Positions 8,126-18,345 of a stretch of DNA of 21,817 nucleotides are shown here, piece after piece (positions within the stretch are counted from its first letter, which is position 1; each line of letters starts with the position of its first letter). Position numbers and translations under genes: made by a program. Under the pieces are notes generated by a model. It had not been told where the DNA came from. It was given only the letters and a program-made list of their open reading frames with translations, and did not search any database. This DNA is from Burkholderiaceae bacterium. Lineage in GTDB: Bacteria; Pseudomonadota; Gammaproteobacteria; Burkholderiales; Burkholderiaceae. Location: assembly GCA_947374315.1 (NCBI GenBank), contig CANCBK010000023.1, forward strand, positions 1-21,817, written 5' to 3'.

Positions 8126-9028
8126 TTAGCGCGAACGAATCATTGTTCCGAACGCTTGCTCAGTCAAAATCTCTAACAGCAAAGAATGTTCAATTCGTCC
8201 ATCAATAATGTGGACCGAGTTCACGCCACTCTTTGCAGCGTCTAATGCAGAAGAGATCTTCGGCAACATACCGCCAGAAATCGTGCCATCAGCAAACAAG
8301 CCCTCAATCTCTCGTGCCGTCAGGTCGGTTAAGAGTGTGCCGCTTTTATCCATCACACCAGGAATATTGGTCATCATGACTAATTTCTCTGCATGCAAAA
8401 TTTCTGCCATCTTGCCAGCAACCAAGTCAGCATTAATGTTATATGCCTGACCTTCTTCGCTAAAGCCAATTGGGGAGATCACCGGAATAAAGGCATCATC
8501 CTGCAGGGCTTTTACCACCGCAGGGTTGATCGCTTCAATCTCGCCAACGAAGCCTAGGTCAATCTTGCCACCCGCATTCTTTTCATCAGCAACCAACATT
8601 TTCTTGGCGCGAATTAAGCCACCATCTTTACCAGTCAAGCCTACTGCCTGACCGCCAAAGTGATTAATCAGCATCACGATATCTTGCTGCACTTCTCCGC
8701 CTAGAACCCACTCCACGACTTCCATGGTTTCTTCGTCGGTAACGCGCATGCCCTGAATAAATGTGCCGGTCTTGCCGATCTTTTTAAGAGCTTCATCAAT
8801 TTGCGGGCCACCACCGTGAACCACTACGGGATTCATACCAACAAGCTTAAGCAAAATAACATCGCGCGCAAAACTTTCTTTCAAGCGCTCTTCCACCATG
8901 GCGTTTCCACCATACTTAATCACAATAGTTTTACCGTGATACGCCCGGATGTAAGGCAAGGCTTCAGCCAAAATCTCCGCCTTTAATAGAGGTGAGATTT
9001 CGCTAATAGATGGAGATTGCTTGGTCAT
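8126..9028 (-). CDS. argB: Acetylglutamate kinase
   Basis: Phosphorylates N-acetylglutamate, the second step of arginine synthesis. Amino-acid-kinase motifs: VIKYGGNAM (Lys38, residues 36-44), [10 protein letters not shown] for phosphate binding, NADLVAG, and the ending [19 protein letters not shown]. At 300 residues it has the extra N-terminal helix (about residues 9-30) found in arginine-inhibited hexameric enzymes and lacking in the 258-residue E. coli form, so feedback inhibition by arginine is likely. The start MTKQSP at 9028 fits the family. It lies 26 bp after dksA and 20 bp before slmA on the same strand, with no terminator visible on either side. Confidence 0.97.
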   Translation of the reverse strand: MTKQSPSISEISPLLKAEILAEALPYIRAYHGKTIVIKYGGNAMVEERLKESFARDVILLKLVGMNPVVVHGGGPQIDEALKKIGKTGTFIQGMRVTDEETMEVVEWVLGGEVQQDIVMLINHFGGQAVGLTGKDGGLIRAKKMLVADEKNAGGKIDLGFVGEIEAINPAVVKALQDDAFIPVISPIGFSEEGQAYNINADLVAGKMAEILHAEKLVMMTNIPGVMDKSGTLLTDLTAREIEGLFADGTISGGMLPKISSALDAAKSGVNSVHIIDGRIEHSLLLEILTEQAFGTMIRSR

Positions 9029-9054
9029 CGCTACTTTTATATTCGGTCTAGTAA

Positions 9055-9528
9055 TTAATCGCCAAACAACTTTTGACGAAGTTCACGACGCTCTTGCGCC
9101 TCGAGAGATAGGTTGGCCGTTGGGCGGGCAATTAAACGGTTCAAACCAATAGGCTCGCCAGTCTCTTCGCACCAGCCATAATCTCCGGACTCAATTCGAG
9201 CCAATGCTTGCTCAACCTTTTTCAGTAATTTGCGCTCGCGATCGCGAGTACGCAATTCAAGCGCATGCTCTTCTTCGATCGTCGCACGATCCGCTGGATC
9301 AGGAACCAAAATATTTTCACGAAGATGCTCTGTAGTTTCAGAGGCATTTTTCAAAATGTCGCCTTTTAAAGTCAAGAGCTTCTGACGGAAAAAATCTAGC
9401 TGGCCAGCGTTCATATAGTCCTTATCGGACATCTTGAGCAACTCAACCTCAGTTAAAGGCTCGCCCTTGACAACCTTGCTACTCGCTTTTGCTGAGGCTG
9501 TAGATTTTGTTGGTGTTTTTACCGTCAT
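9055..9528 (-). CDS. dksA: RNA polymerase-binding transcription factor DksA (one-cysteine type)
   Basis: Partner of ppGpp in the stringent response, acting in the RNA polymerase secondary channel. The coiled-coil tip DPADRA keeps the functional Asp80 and Ala82, followed by [22 protein letters not shown]. The C-terminal zinc-finger region keeps one ligand only: Cys120 remains, while the other three positions are Thr123, Ser141 and Ala144 (in CEETGEPIG and LSLEAQ), at the same spacing as the four cysteines of E. coli. It probably folds without zinc. The ATG at 9528 is preferred (157 residues, near E. coli's 151); the frame is open for 26 more codons that look non-coding. A COG0523 GTPase gene lies just upstream and argB follows. 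Confidence 0.93.
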   Translation of the reverse strand: MTVKTPTKSTASAKASSKVVKGEPLTEVELLKMSDKDYMNAGQLDFFRQKLLTLKGDILKNASETTEHLRENILVPDPADRATIEEEHALELRTRDRERKLLKKVEQALARIESGDYGWCEETGEPIGLNRLIARPTANLSLEAQERRELRQKLFGD

Positions 9529-9590
9529 TTCATTCTTTCTATGGATTAGAACCATTATTGCTTCATTCTGCCAAAGTTTTACGGCACTTC

Positions 9591-9610
9591 TATCAATATT
9601 TATCAATATT
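9591..9610. repeat. Tandem 10-bp repeat in the dksA leader region
   Basis: TATCAATATT occurs twice in exact tandem at 9591-9600 and 9601-9610, inside the 113-bp gap between the GTPase gene and dksA. On the minus strand this reads AATATTGATA twice. It could be a paired binding site or simply AT-rich promoter sequence. On the minus strand a TACAAT hexamer at 9625-9630 lies just upstream and could be a -10, without a good -35. Confidence 0.5.
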
Positions 9611-9641
9611 GACCGTGGCGCCGGATTGTACTTGAAATTCC

Positions 9642-10703
9642 CTAGGCCAAACAGCCCTCCAGCCCAGCCAGCAGGGTGTCCTTAGGCAAATCAATGCCAA
9701 TAAACACCATGCGGGTTTGCTTGGGCTCTGTGCCCCATAAACCAGCCATATCGCTACCCATCATCTGGTGAACGCCCTGAAACACGACTTTTCGGTTGCT
9801 ACCCTTCACATAGAGGACGCCTTTATAGCGCAACATCTTCTCGCCAAAGACCTCCAAAATGCCGCCGAGGAAGTCTTCCAATTTTTTGTGATCAAAGGGT
9901 TTATCACTACGAAAAACAAAGGATTGGATGCGGTCCGTATGACCGGCATGCCCATGATGGTCATGGCTATGGTCGTGCCCACAAGCGCCGTGGTCATGAT
10001 GGTCGTGACTATGATCATGGCCGCAGGTGGCGTGATCATGATCTTCCTGCTCTAAAAAATGGGGGTCGATATCTAGCTTGGCATTCAAATTGAAGCCCTT
10101 GAGGTCCAAAACGGCATCCAAAGGGACTACGCCCTTAGAAATCCCCTGAATAGGCGCTCGGGGGTTCATATGCATCAGTCGACCACGCAAAGCATCCACC
10201 TCTGCAGGCGTTACCAAATCGGTCTTGGTAATGAAAATTTGATCCGCAAAGCCCACTTGACGTTGAGCCTCTTCATGCTCGCTCAGTTGCTGCTGGCCAT
10301 GCTTTGCATCCACCAAAGTCACTACGGCATCGAGCACATAGTGATCAGCAACATCATCATCCATAAAGAAGGTTTGAGCTACCGGGCCTGGATTAGCAAC
10401 CCCAGTGGTCTCAATAACCACACGCTCAAAGCTAATTTTTTTATCCTTGCGCTGCTCCCACAGCTCGTTGAGGGCGTCTACTAGGTCGCCACGAATCGTG
10501 CAGCAAATGCAGCCATTGCTCATTTGCACAATATTTTCTTGATTATCTTGAACCAGAATGTCGTTATCGATATTCTCTTCGCCGAACTCGTTCTCAATCA
10601 CGGCAATTTTTTTACCATGTTGCTCGGTCAGAATATGCTTGAGCAAAGTCGTTTTGCCGCTACCCAAAAAGCCTGTGAGAATTGTTACCGGAATTAACGC
10701 CAT
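9642..10703 (-). CDS. COG0523/CobW-family GTPase, probable zinc chaperone
   Basis: G3E-family GTPase with Walker [10 protein letters not shown] (residues 11-19), the metal-binding GCICC motif (64-68), ETTG (98-101) and TKTD (159-162, the NKxD equivalent). A CobW C-terminal domain begins near residue 258. Between the domains lies a His-rich stretch (221-256) with 15 histidines and two cysteines, typical of members that deliver or buffer zinc. ATG at 10703 is favoured because AGGA lies six bases upstream; an adjacent ATG (10706) and an in-frame TTG (10718) are alternatives. It is upstream of dksA, which lacks the zinc ligands, and downstream of xerC. Cobalamin genes are absent nearby, so a cobalt role is less likely. 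The client protein is unknown. Confidence 0.9.
   Translation of the reverse strand: MALIPVTILTGFLGSGKTTLLKHILTEQHGKKIAVIENEFGEENIDNDILVQDNQENIVQMSNGCICCTIRGDLVDALNELWEQRKDKKISFERVVIETTGVANPGPVAQTFFMDDDVADHYVLDAVVTLVDAKHGQQQLSEHEEAQRQVGFADQIFITKTDLVTPAEVDALRGRLMHMNPRAPIQGISKGVVPLDAVLDLKGFNLNAKLDIDPHFLEQEDHDHATCGHDHSHDHHDHGACGHDHSHDHHGHAGHTDRIQSFVFRSDKPFDHKKLEDFLGGILEVFGEKMLRYKGVLYVKGSNRKVVFQGVHQMMGSDMAGLWGTEPKQTRMVFIGIDLPKDTLLAGLEGCLA
9942..10025 (-). repeat. Two 42-bp direct repeats encoding a His-rich metal-binding loop
   Basis: Two consecutive 14-residue units, [14 protein letters not shown] (residues 227-240) and [14 protein letters not shown] (241-254), are encoded at 9984-10025 and 9942-9983. 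The ten leading residues are identical while several codons differ, so the duplication is either old or maintained by selection on the protein. Confidence 0.85.
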
Positions 10704-10772
10704 CATTGATCCTATCAAAATCTAGAAGTAATACATTCCCACAAAGGGAAACCTGACATCTTACCGAGTTCC

Positions 10773-11774
10773 TCAGTCTTTGCCAGCCTTTGCGCGAGGA
10801 TGGGCTTTATCGTATGCCTGCGCAAGGTGCTGGAAGTCCAAAGAGGTGTAAATCTGGGTGCTAGCAATACTGGCATGCCCCAGCATCTCCTGCACTGCCC
10901 GTAAATCCTGGGAAGACTGCAGCACATGACTAGCAAAGCTATGACGCATCATATGCGGATGTACATGTGTCGGCAGACCAGCTCGCATGGCTAAGGTGCG
11001 TAAACGGGCCTGAACAGTGCGAGGGGATAAGCGAGCGCCTGTAGCTGAAATAAACAAGGCGATAGATGCATCAGCCCGCTCTGACTGATCCCGCCATTCG
11101 CGCCAAATCTTGAGGGATTTCATGGCTGGGCCGCCAATGGGCACAGAACGGCGCTTTCCACCCTTACCCAGAACAGTAACTTCAGCAGCATCCCAATCCA
11201 ACCATCCTGCCGACTCATTCTGACGATCTTTGCTTTGCATGACATCGATGCCCAAGAGCTCTGACAAACGCAGGCCCGAGGAATACAACAAATCAATGAT
11301 GGCGGCGTCGCGCACCGTCTCTAGATCTTGCTTTTCTTCAGCCTCTTTGACCGCTTGATTCACTAAAGAAAGCGCCTGCTCTACCGAGAGCGCCTTTGGC
11401 AAAGACTTCAAACGCTTTGGGGCCTTCACATCATCCACTGGGTTGGCCACCAGATTTGCGGTGACACGCCTCTCTCGCGCATCGCGCCGCGCATCCTTCT
11501 CGGTTAACCAGTCATACCAGCCACGCCATGCAGAGAGCGCTCTCGCAATAGTGCGGGATGATTTTCCTTTTGAGTGTAAGCGGCCTGCCCAACGACGCAC
11601 ATGTGCGTTCGTCACTTTCAGCAACTCTACGGAGTCGTCCGCCGCAAAGACCTGGAGCTCATTGAGGTCTAGGCGATAGGCCTTGAGCGTATGGGGTGAG
11701 AGCTGCCTCAACACATGCAACTCATGCAAGTACTCTTGAACGAGCGGATGCAGCTCAGCTAGCGCTTGGCTCAT
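10773..11774 (-). CDS. xerC: Tyrosine recombinase XerC
   Basis: Site-specific recombinase that, with XerD, resolves chromosome dimers at dif. All six catalytic residues are seen: Arg169 (SSGLRLSEL), Lys204 (LGKGGKRR), His274 and Arg277 (HPHMMRH), His300 (LGHAS) and Tyr309 (TQIYTSLD). The N-terminal core-binding domain spans roughly residues 8-93. At 333 residues it is longer than E. coli XerC (298) because of two charged insertions, around 93-108 and 178-198. The start overlaps the 3' end of the DUF484 gene by 20 bp. That pairing, conserved in other proteobacteria, favours XerC over XerD or a phage integrase, and no integrase-type neighbours are present. Confidence 0.95.
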   Translation of the reverse strand: MSQALAELHPLVQEYLHELHVLRQLSPHTLKAYRLDLNELQVFAADDSVELLKVTNAHVRRWAGRLHSKGKSSRTIARALSAWRGWYDWLTEKDARRDARERRVTANLVANPVDDVKAPKRLKSLPKALSVEQALSLVNQAVKEAEEKQDLETVRDAAIIDLLYSSGLRLSELLGIDVMQSKDRQNESAGWLDWDAAEVTVLGKGGKRRSVPIGGPAMKSLKIWREWRDQSERADASIALFISATGARLSPRTVQARLRTLAMRAGLPTHVHPHMMRHSFASHVLQSSQDLRAVQEMLGHASIASTQIYTSLDFQHLAQAYDKAHPRAKAGKD

Positions 11775-12429
11775 AAGCCTGGATGCGATCCAAAGCTGCT
11801 GCAGTTAACTCCGCAATCTGACGCAAATAGAACGCCCCCATATCCGCCGTAAAACGGGTTTCATCCTGACTTGCCAACAACAACACTGCGGGTGGCTGAA
11901 CCGCCCCAATGCTTTTACCCAAGGGCAAACCTATGGCGACCATGCTTTGCCACCCCGGATCAATGCTTACTTGAGTTGCGAGCAAGTCCACGCTAGCAGA
12001 TGCCAGCTCCTTGGCCGAGCCGCATAAAGGTGCATCAACCCATGGACCAAAGGCAGAGTTAGGAGAAAGAAGTTGCGCTGACTCGACCTCGAACACTTCT
12101 GCCAAGCCCGCAGTCACCGCAGCATCAATATCAGACTTGTTATTAGCGCGCATCAAACGCAATAACCAAGCTACCAAACTTTGTTGAGTTTTATCATTGC
12201 GACTACCAAAGTGCAACATCTCGCTAAGACGGCGATTGAGCTCTTGATTCTGCGTACGCAACAAAGTCATCTGACGCTCTTGCAATGAGATCGCGCGATC
12301 TTCATGCGGATGCTTCAAGCGAATTTCATTCAAGAGATTGGCGTAGCGCTCAAAGAAACCAGGGGTAGCGCGCAACCACTCCGCCACCAACTCTTCTTGC
12401 TCTGCTTGCTTAGGATCAATCGCGCTCAT
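11755..12429 (-). CDS. DUF484 family protein (GAF-like), xerC partner
   Basis: Cytoplasmic protein of 224 residues with the DUF484 layout: a short N-terminal helical part including FFERYANLLNEIRLKHPHEDRAISLQERQ (about 26-54 here), a coiled-coil stretch (about 48-72), and a GAF-like domain (about 80-218). E. coli YigA is the counterpart and lies between dapF and xerC. Biochemical function is not established. The ATG at 12429 has AAGG about six bases upstream. It overlaps xerC by 20 bp, so the two are surely cotranscribed, and it lies 50 bp after gatB on the same strand. Confidence 0.88.
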   Translation of the reverse strand: MSAIDPKQAEQEELVAEWLRATPGFFERYANLLNEIRLKHPHEDRAISLQERQMTLLRTQNQELNRRLSEMLHFGSRNDKTQQSLVAWLLRLMRANNKSDIDAAVTAGLAEVFEVESAQLLSPNSAFGPWVDAPLCGSAKELASASVDLLATQVSIDPGWQSMVAIGLPLGKSIGAVQPPAVLLLASQDETRFTADMGAFYLRQIAELTAAALDRIQAYEPSAS

Positions 12430-12479
12430 CTATTGCCTTCTCAATTTCGAATGTGGTGTTTATTTTGGTATTTATTTCT

Positions 12480-13949
12480 TTAGCTCAGTTTTTTACGGAG
12501 CAGCTCATTCACTTGGCCTGGATTAGCCTTGCCTTGCGAAGCCTTCATGATTTGGCCAACCAAAGCATTAAAAGCCTTCTCTTTGCCGGAGCGGAATTCT
12601 TCTACTGACTTCTCATTGGCCGCCAAGACGGTATCGATCATGATCTCCAGCTCACCGCTATCGCTAATTTGCTTTAAGCCTTTTGCATCAATCACTTGAT
12701 CAACGGTGCTAAGCAACTTTCCTGCAATGGCCTCCTCCCAAAGAATGGCAAAAATATCTTTTGCGATCTTGTTCGAGATAGTGCCGTCTGCCACACGCGT
12801 TAATAGTGGGGCCAAATGCTCGGCCTTTAATGGCGCGTCAGCAGTCGCAATGCCTGCACGGTTTAATGAGGAAGCAAACTCGCCAGCGATTAAATTAGCC
12901 GCCGCTTTTGCTAATGGCTTACCAACAATAAACAGCAGCTCTTCAAATACTTTTGCAGTATCACGATCTTGTGTGAGCAATTGCGCATCGTAAGCACTTA
13001 AACCAAATTCACTTTGCCATTGCTGGCGCAGCTGTGCTGGTAGGGCGGGCATCTTGCTACGGACTTCGGCAATCCATGCATCATCAATCACGACCGGCAA
13101 TAAGTCGGGATCGGGGAAGTAGCGATAGTCGTTCGCATCCTCTTTGCTACGCATGCTGCGCGTTTCTTGGCGGTCGGGGTCGTATAAGCGTGTCTCTTGT
13201 ACAACGGTGCCGCCATCCTCAATCAATTCAATTTGTCGGCGCACTTCGTATTGAATAGCCTCCTCCAAAAAACGGAATGAGTTCAAGTTCTTAATCTCGC
13301 AACGGGTACCAAACTCCGACTGACCCATTGGGCGAACAGAAACGTTTGCATCGCAACGGAATGAGCCCTCTTGCATATTGCCGTCGCAAACGCCCAACCA
13401 AACCACTAGCGTATGTAAGGCCTTTGCATACGCAACCGCTTCAGCGGCGCTACGCATCACTGGCTCGGTAACGATTTCTAGTAGCGGCGTACCAGCACGA
13501 TTTAAATCAATGCCACTAGAAGCCTCTCCATGGGGACCCAAGAAACCCTCTTCATGAACTGACTTACCAGCATCCTCTTCCATGTGGGCGCGCGTCAACT
13601 CAACTACCTTCACCTGATCACCGACCAAGATTTCTAAATGGCCGCCAATCACTACGGGCTTTTCAAACTGACTAATCTGATAACCCTTAGGTAAATCCGG
13701 ATAGAAATAGTTCTTACGCGCAAAAATACTGGCTGGTGAAATCTTGGCATCTACTGCCAAACCAAAACGAATGGCATGCTCAACAGCTTGGCGATTCAAC
13801 ACAGGCAACACACCAGGCAGAGCTAAATCCACTGCGCAAGCTTGGGTATTGGGTCCTGCGCCAAAGCGCGTGCTTGCGCCACTGAAAATTTTCGATTGCG
13901 TCTGTAATTGCGCATGGGTCTCTAGACCGATAACAACTTCCCATTGCAT
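12480..13949 (-). CDS. gatB: Asp-tRNA(Asn)/Glu-tRNA(Gln) amidotransferase subunit B
   Basis: GatB activates the glutamyl or aspartyl group on mischarged tRNA with ATP, then transfers ammonia from GatA to it. The family opening [12 protein letters not shown] is at the N-terminus; [18 protein letters not shown], the DANVSVRP stretch and YRYFPDPDL follow, and the C-terminal YqeY-like domain ends near [13 protein letters not shown]. Length (489) is normal. Two adjacent ATGs occur (13952 and 13949); the second is better spaced from AGGTGA and gives the usual MQWEVV start. The start overlaps the gatA stop, so the subunits are translationally coupled. The presence of GatCAB implies that Asn-tRNA, Gln-tRNA or both are made indirectly. 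Confidence 0.97.
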   Translation of the reverse strand: MQWEVVIGLETHAQLQTQSKIFSGASTRFGAGPNTQACAVDLALPGVLPVLNRQAVEHAIRFGLAVDAKISPASIFARKNYFYPDLPKGYQISQFEKPVVIGGHLEILVGDQVKVVELTRAHMEEDAGKSVHEEGFLGPHGEASSGIDLNRAGTPLLEIVTEPVMRSAAEAVAYAKALHTLVVWLGVCDGNMQEGSFRCDANVSVRPMGQSEFGTRCEIKNLNSFRFLEEAIQYEVRRQIELIEDGGTVVQETRLYDPDRQETRSMRSKEDANDYRYFPDPDLLPVVIDDAWIAEVRSKMPALPAQLRQQWQSEFGLSAYDAQLLTQDRDTAKVFEELLFIVGKPLAKAAANLIAGEFASSLNRAGIATADAPLKAEHLAPLLTRVADGTISNKIAKDIFAILWEEAIAGKLLSTVDQVIDAKGLKQISDSGELEIMIDTVLAANEKSVEEFRSGKEKAFNALVGQIMKASQGKANPGQVNELLRKKLS

Positions 13950-15462
13950 CATGTCACCTCGCCTACTTGACGCAAATGCCAGTCACTGGCTTGCTGATAT
14001 TGATGGGCAACCTGTAATAGGCGTGCCTCAGAAAAATAATTACCAATTAACTGCATGCCAATCGGTAAATTATTTGCATTAAATCCACAAGGCACACTCA
14101 TGGCCGGCAATCCCGCCAGGTTCGTCGAGAGCGTATAAATATCTTCCAAGTACATCTGTACGGGATCTTTTGATTTTTCGCCTAAACGCCAAGCAACATC
14201 AGGGGCAACTGGGCCCAAGATGACATCGCACTGTTCAAATGCCGCCTGAAAATCCGCTGCAATAATGCGACGAATCTTTTGTGCCTGCAAATAGTAGGCA
14301 TCGTAATAACCATGGCACAACACATAGGTGCCGATCAAAATACGACGCTTTACCTCAGCACCAAAGCCTTCGGTGCGAGACTTTTTGTACATATCCGATA
14401 AATCACGATACTCACTTGCGCGATGACCATAACGCACACCATCGAAACGACTTAAGTTACTGGACGCCTCAGCGGGTGCCAGCACGTAATACACCGGAAT
14501 GGAGAGCTTGGTCTTTGGCAGGGTCACCTCAACCAACACTGCCCCCAGCTCTTTTAAGGCTTTTGCCGCAGCATTAACGGCATCAGCCACCTCTTGAGCC
14601 AAGCCCTCCGCAAAGAATTCTTTTGGCAAGCCAACCCGCAGCCCTTCCAATGGCTTTGCGGCATTAGCGTTACCTTCTATCCAAGCTTGAGTGAGGTAGC
14701 GACTGTAGTCCTCACCAGAGTCGGCAAGAGAGGTGGAGTCACGAGGATCATGGGAAGACATCGCCGTAAGTAGCAAGGCACAGTCTTCTGCGGTTTTGCC
14801 CATCGGCCCAGCCTGGTCCAAAGAGGAGGCATACGCAATCATTCCGTATCGGGAAACGCGCCCGTAGCTTGGCTTGATGCCAGTCAATCCACAAAAAGCA
14901 GCTGGCTGACGTATTGAGCCCCCGGTATCCGTGCCCGTCGCAATCGGGGCTAGACCAGCCGCAACTGCAGCAGCTGAACCTCCGGATGATCCGCCGGCAA
15001 CATACTCGGAATTCCATGGATTTAAAACGGGGCCATAGGCTGAATTCTCATTCGAAGAGCCCATGGCAAACTCGTCCATATTGGTCTTGCCAAGGCAGAC
15101 CATGCCGGCCCCATGGGGGTTTAATTCATCCGGAATTCCCAAATTGGCGACCACGGTAGCGTCAAAAGGACTCAGGTAGCCCTCCAGCATTTTGGACGCA
15201 GCAGTGGACTTCCAACCCCGCGTCACAAAGACATCTTTGTGAGCCACAGGAATGCCGGTCAATTTTCCAGCCCTGCCAGAAGCCAACAAAGAATCTGCTT
15301 TAGATGCTTGCTCTAGACTTAAGTGAGCGCTCACATCAAGGAATGCATTCCAGCGTTTTCCAGCTTCAATTCGGTCTAAAAAGTACTGTGTCAGCTCGGT
15401 ACTGGAGACCTCTTTAGCTGCCAAAGCTTTAGACATTAAAGCGATGGGGGTTTGATTCCAGC

Positions 15463-15466
<4 letters not shown>
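13949..15466 (-). CDS. gatA: Asp-tRNA(Asn)/Glu-tRNA(Gln) amidotransferase subunit A
   Basis: Glutaminase subunit of GatCAB, from the amidase-signature family. The Ser-cisSer-Lys triad fits Lys77 (VAHKDVF), Ser160 ([14 protein letters not shown]) and Ser184 ([12 protein letters not shown]). Length from the chosen start is 505 residues. ATG at 15466 is used although the frame is open for 16 codons further: AAGGTGA lies four bases upstream, [15 protein letters not shown] resembles the family start, and the ATG overlaps the gatC stop by four bases. Its 3' end overlaps gatB. It belongs to the gatC-gatA-gatB operon. Confidence 0.97.
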
Positions 15467-16862
<1,396 letters not shown>

Positions 16863-16886
16863 TTGACTTAAGCGTCGATTAGGGAA

Positions 16887-17816
16887 TTGCAACATAGCGC
16901 TCCTCCACTTTTCAGACAAGGCGTTCCGGCTTTAGTCAAACTGATTGTCTGTCTATCGATCAGCATCGCATTGATGTTGATCGATTTTCGCTTCAAAGCG
17001 CTTGACCCCATTCGCAATAACGTCAACTGGTTATTGCGCCCCCTTGAATATGTGATGATGATGCCGCGCAATGCGTATGAAGCAACATCAGAATATTTCA
17101 CAAGCCGGGGAACACTTGATAAAGAAAATCAAGAAATGAAAGTGCGTCAAGCGGAGCTCTCTTTACTAGCCAATCAATCTGAATTTCTTCTGGTAGAAAA
17201 CCAAAACCTACGCCAGTTGATGGACTTGCAAAAACATGTTCCATTTAAAACTTTACCAGTAGAGATTTTGTTTAATCCACCCAATCCCATTTCCCAACGT
17301 ATTGTGATCAATCGCGGCAGTGAAGATGGCCTCAAACCAGGCAGCCCCATCGCAAATGATTCTGGCATCCTAGGCCAAGTCGTGCGCCTCTATGACCACT
17401 CCGCAGAAGTATCCCTGCTGGAAGATCGTGACTTTGCAGTCCCAGTACAAGTCGCTCGCAACGGCCTAAGGGCTGCGGTATTTGGTGCAGGGCGCGGCAA
17501 CCCCCTAGAGCTTCGCTACCTTCCCGTGGCCAGCGACCTTGAAGTAGGTGATGTGCTGATTACCTCAGGTATCGATGGCGTTTATCCACCGGGATTTGCT
17601 GTGGCCATCATCAGCCGAATTGAGCGTAATGCGGATAAAAATTCTTCGAATGTATTTTGCGTGCCCGTTGCCCCAGTCAATCGCTATCGTCAGGCCCTCG
17701 CCTTGCTTTACGATCCACAGTGGGATGCAAAAGCGTCAATCGTTACCAGCAAGCCTGGCGCACTGCCGACCAACACCCCAGGCCGCCGCCAAACTCGTGC
17801 GCGAGGGATGCAATGA
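16887..17816 (+). CDS. mreC: Rod shape-determining protein MreC
   Basis: Bitopic inner-membrane protein with a periplasmic domain that activates the PBP2-RodA synthase. A short cytoplasmic tail is followed by a membrane segment (about residues 15-33), a coiled coil (about 55-110), and the beta-rich MreC domain, including VINRGSEDGLKPGSPI and the ITSGIDGVYPPGFAVAII stretch. The start is TTG at 16887, with AGGGA just upstream (tight spacing); the resulting MQHSAPPLFRQG resembles Burkholderia MreC, and no in-frame ATG lies nearby until the membrane segment. It is 24 bp after mreB and overlaps mreD by four bases. The C-terminal tail after about residue 280 is low-complexity and Pro/Arg-rich. Confidence 0.95.
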   Translation: MQHSAPPLFRQGVPALVKLIVCLSISIALMLIDFRFKALDPIRNNVNWLLRPLEYVMMMPRNAYEATSEYFTSRGTLDKENQEMKVRQAELSLLANQSEFLLVENQNLRQLMDLQKHVPFKTLPVEILFNPPNPISQRIVINRGSEDGLKPGSPIANDSGILGQVVRLYDHSAEVSLLEDRDFAVPVQVARNGLRAAVFGAGRGNPLELRYLPVASDLEVGDVLITSGIDGVYPPGFAVAIISRIERNADKNSSNVFCVPVAPVNRYRQALALLYDPQWDAKASIVTSKPGALPTNTPGRRQTRARGMQ

Positions 17817-18337
17817 TCGACTTTCAAAGTGGCTACATTCTGCGCCCAGTTAACCCGGTCTTTATTTTTTTCAGCCTGTTTTGTGCGTTACTACTAAATC
17901 TCTTGCCTATCGGTAATTATGGTTGGGTGCCGGATTGGCTCATTATTTGCATTGTGTTTTGGAACATTCATCAACATCGCTATGTTGGCGTCATCACCGC
18001 CTTCATTCTTGGCGTGCTAATGGATGTACACAACTCAGACTTATTGGGTCTTCATGCCTTTAGTTATTCATTGGTAGCCTACCTTGCGATCTCTTGGCAT
18101 CGACGCATTATTGCTTTGTCGGTTCTGACCCAGGCCCTACACCTCTTGCCAATCTTCTTATTGGTTTCACTATTTCCGGTATTGGCTCATTGGCTATTGA
18201 GTGGTGAAATTTACTGGTGGGCACTAACCGGCGCCATTCAAGCGGTAATTGAGGCTCTGCTATGGCCAGTGGCAACCCGCATCTTGCTATCCCCTCAGCG
18301 TCGCCCAATCGACGTTGATCACAATCGCCCCCTCTAA
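17813..18337 (+). CDS. mreD: Rod shape-determining protein MreD
   Basis: Inner-membrane protein of 174 residues with about five hydrophobic segments, a member of the elongasome with MreB and MreC. The frame is open well upstream, but ATG at 17813 is clearly the start: GAGGG lies five bases before it, it overlaps the mreC stop as ATGA, and it gives the usual MreD length. Typical blocks are RPVNPVFIFFSL near the start and the conserved region GVLMDVHNSDLLGLHAFSYSL. The operon position confirms the call. Confidence 0.94.
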   Translation: MIDFQSGYILRPVNPVFIFFSLFCALLLNLLPIGNYGWVPDWLIICIVFWNIHQHRYVGVITAFILGVLMDVHNSDLLGLHAFSYSLVAYLAISWHRRIIALSVLTQALHLLPIFLLVSLFPVLAHWLLSGEIYWWALTGAIQAVIEALLWPVATRILLSPQRRPIDVDHNRPL

Positions 18338-18345
18338 AGCGTTGC

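Noticed and set aside
9768..10055. Plus-strand open frame of 95 codons rich in Met and Val opposite the His-rich loop
   Set aside because: It is the antisense of the GAT/CAT-rich His-Asp codons, which read as ATG/GTC on the other strand; no ribosome site or homology.
10736..10750. TTCCC-ACAAA-GGGAA inverted repeat between xerC and the COG0523 gene as a terminator
   Set aside because: Only five base pairs and no T-tract after it on the minus strand; too weak to list as a terminator.
10704..10772. Possible Zur box upstream of the COG0523 gene (GAATGTATTAC on the minus strand)
   Set aside because: At best a half-site; the expected symmetrical partner is absent by eye. Left as a search to run rather than a feature.
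10773..11774. Tyrosine recombinase as a sign of a prophage or integron
   Set aside because: It overlaps a DUF484 gene as chromosomal xerC does, has XerC-like motifs, and no mobile-element genes, attachment repeats or tRNA are nearby.
13744..14082. 112-codon plus-strand frame spanning the gatB/gatA junction
   Set aside because: Antisense to the conserved gatA-gatB overlap; no independent support.
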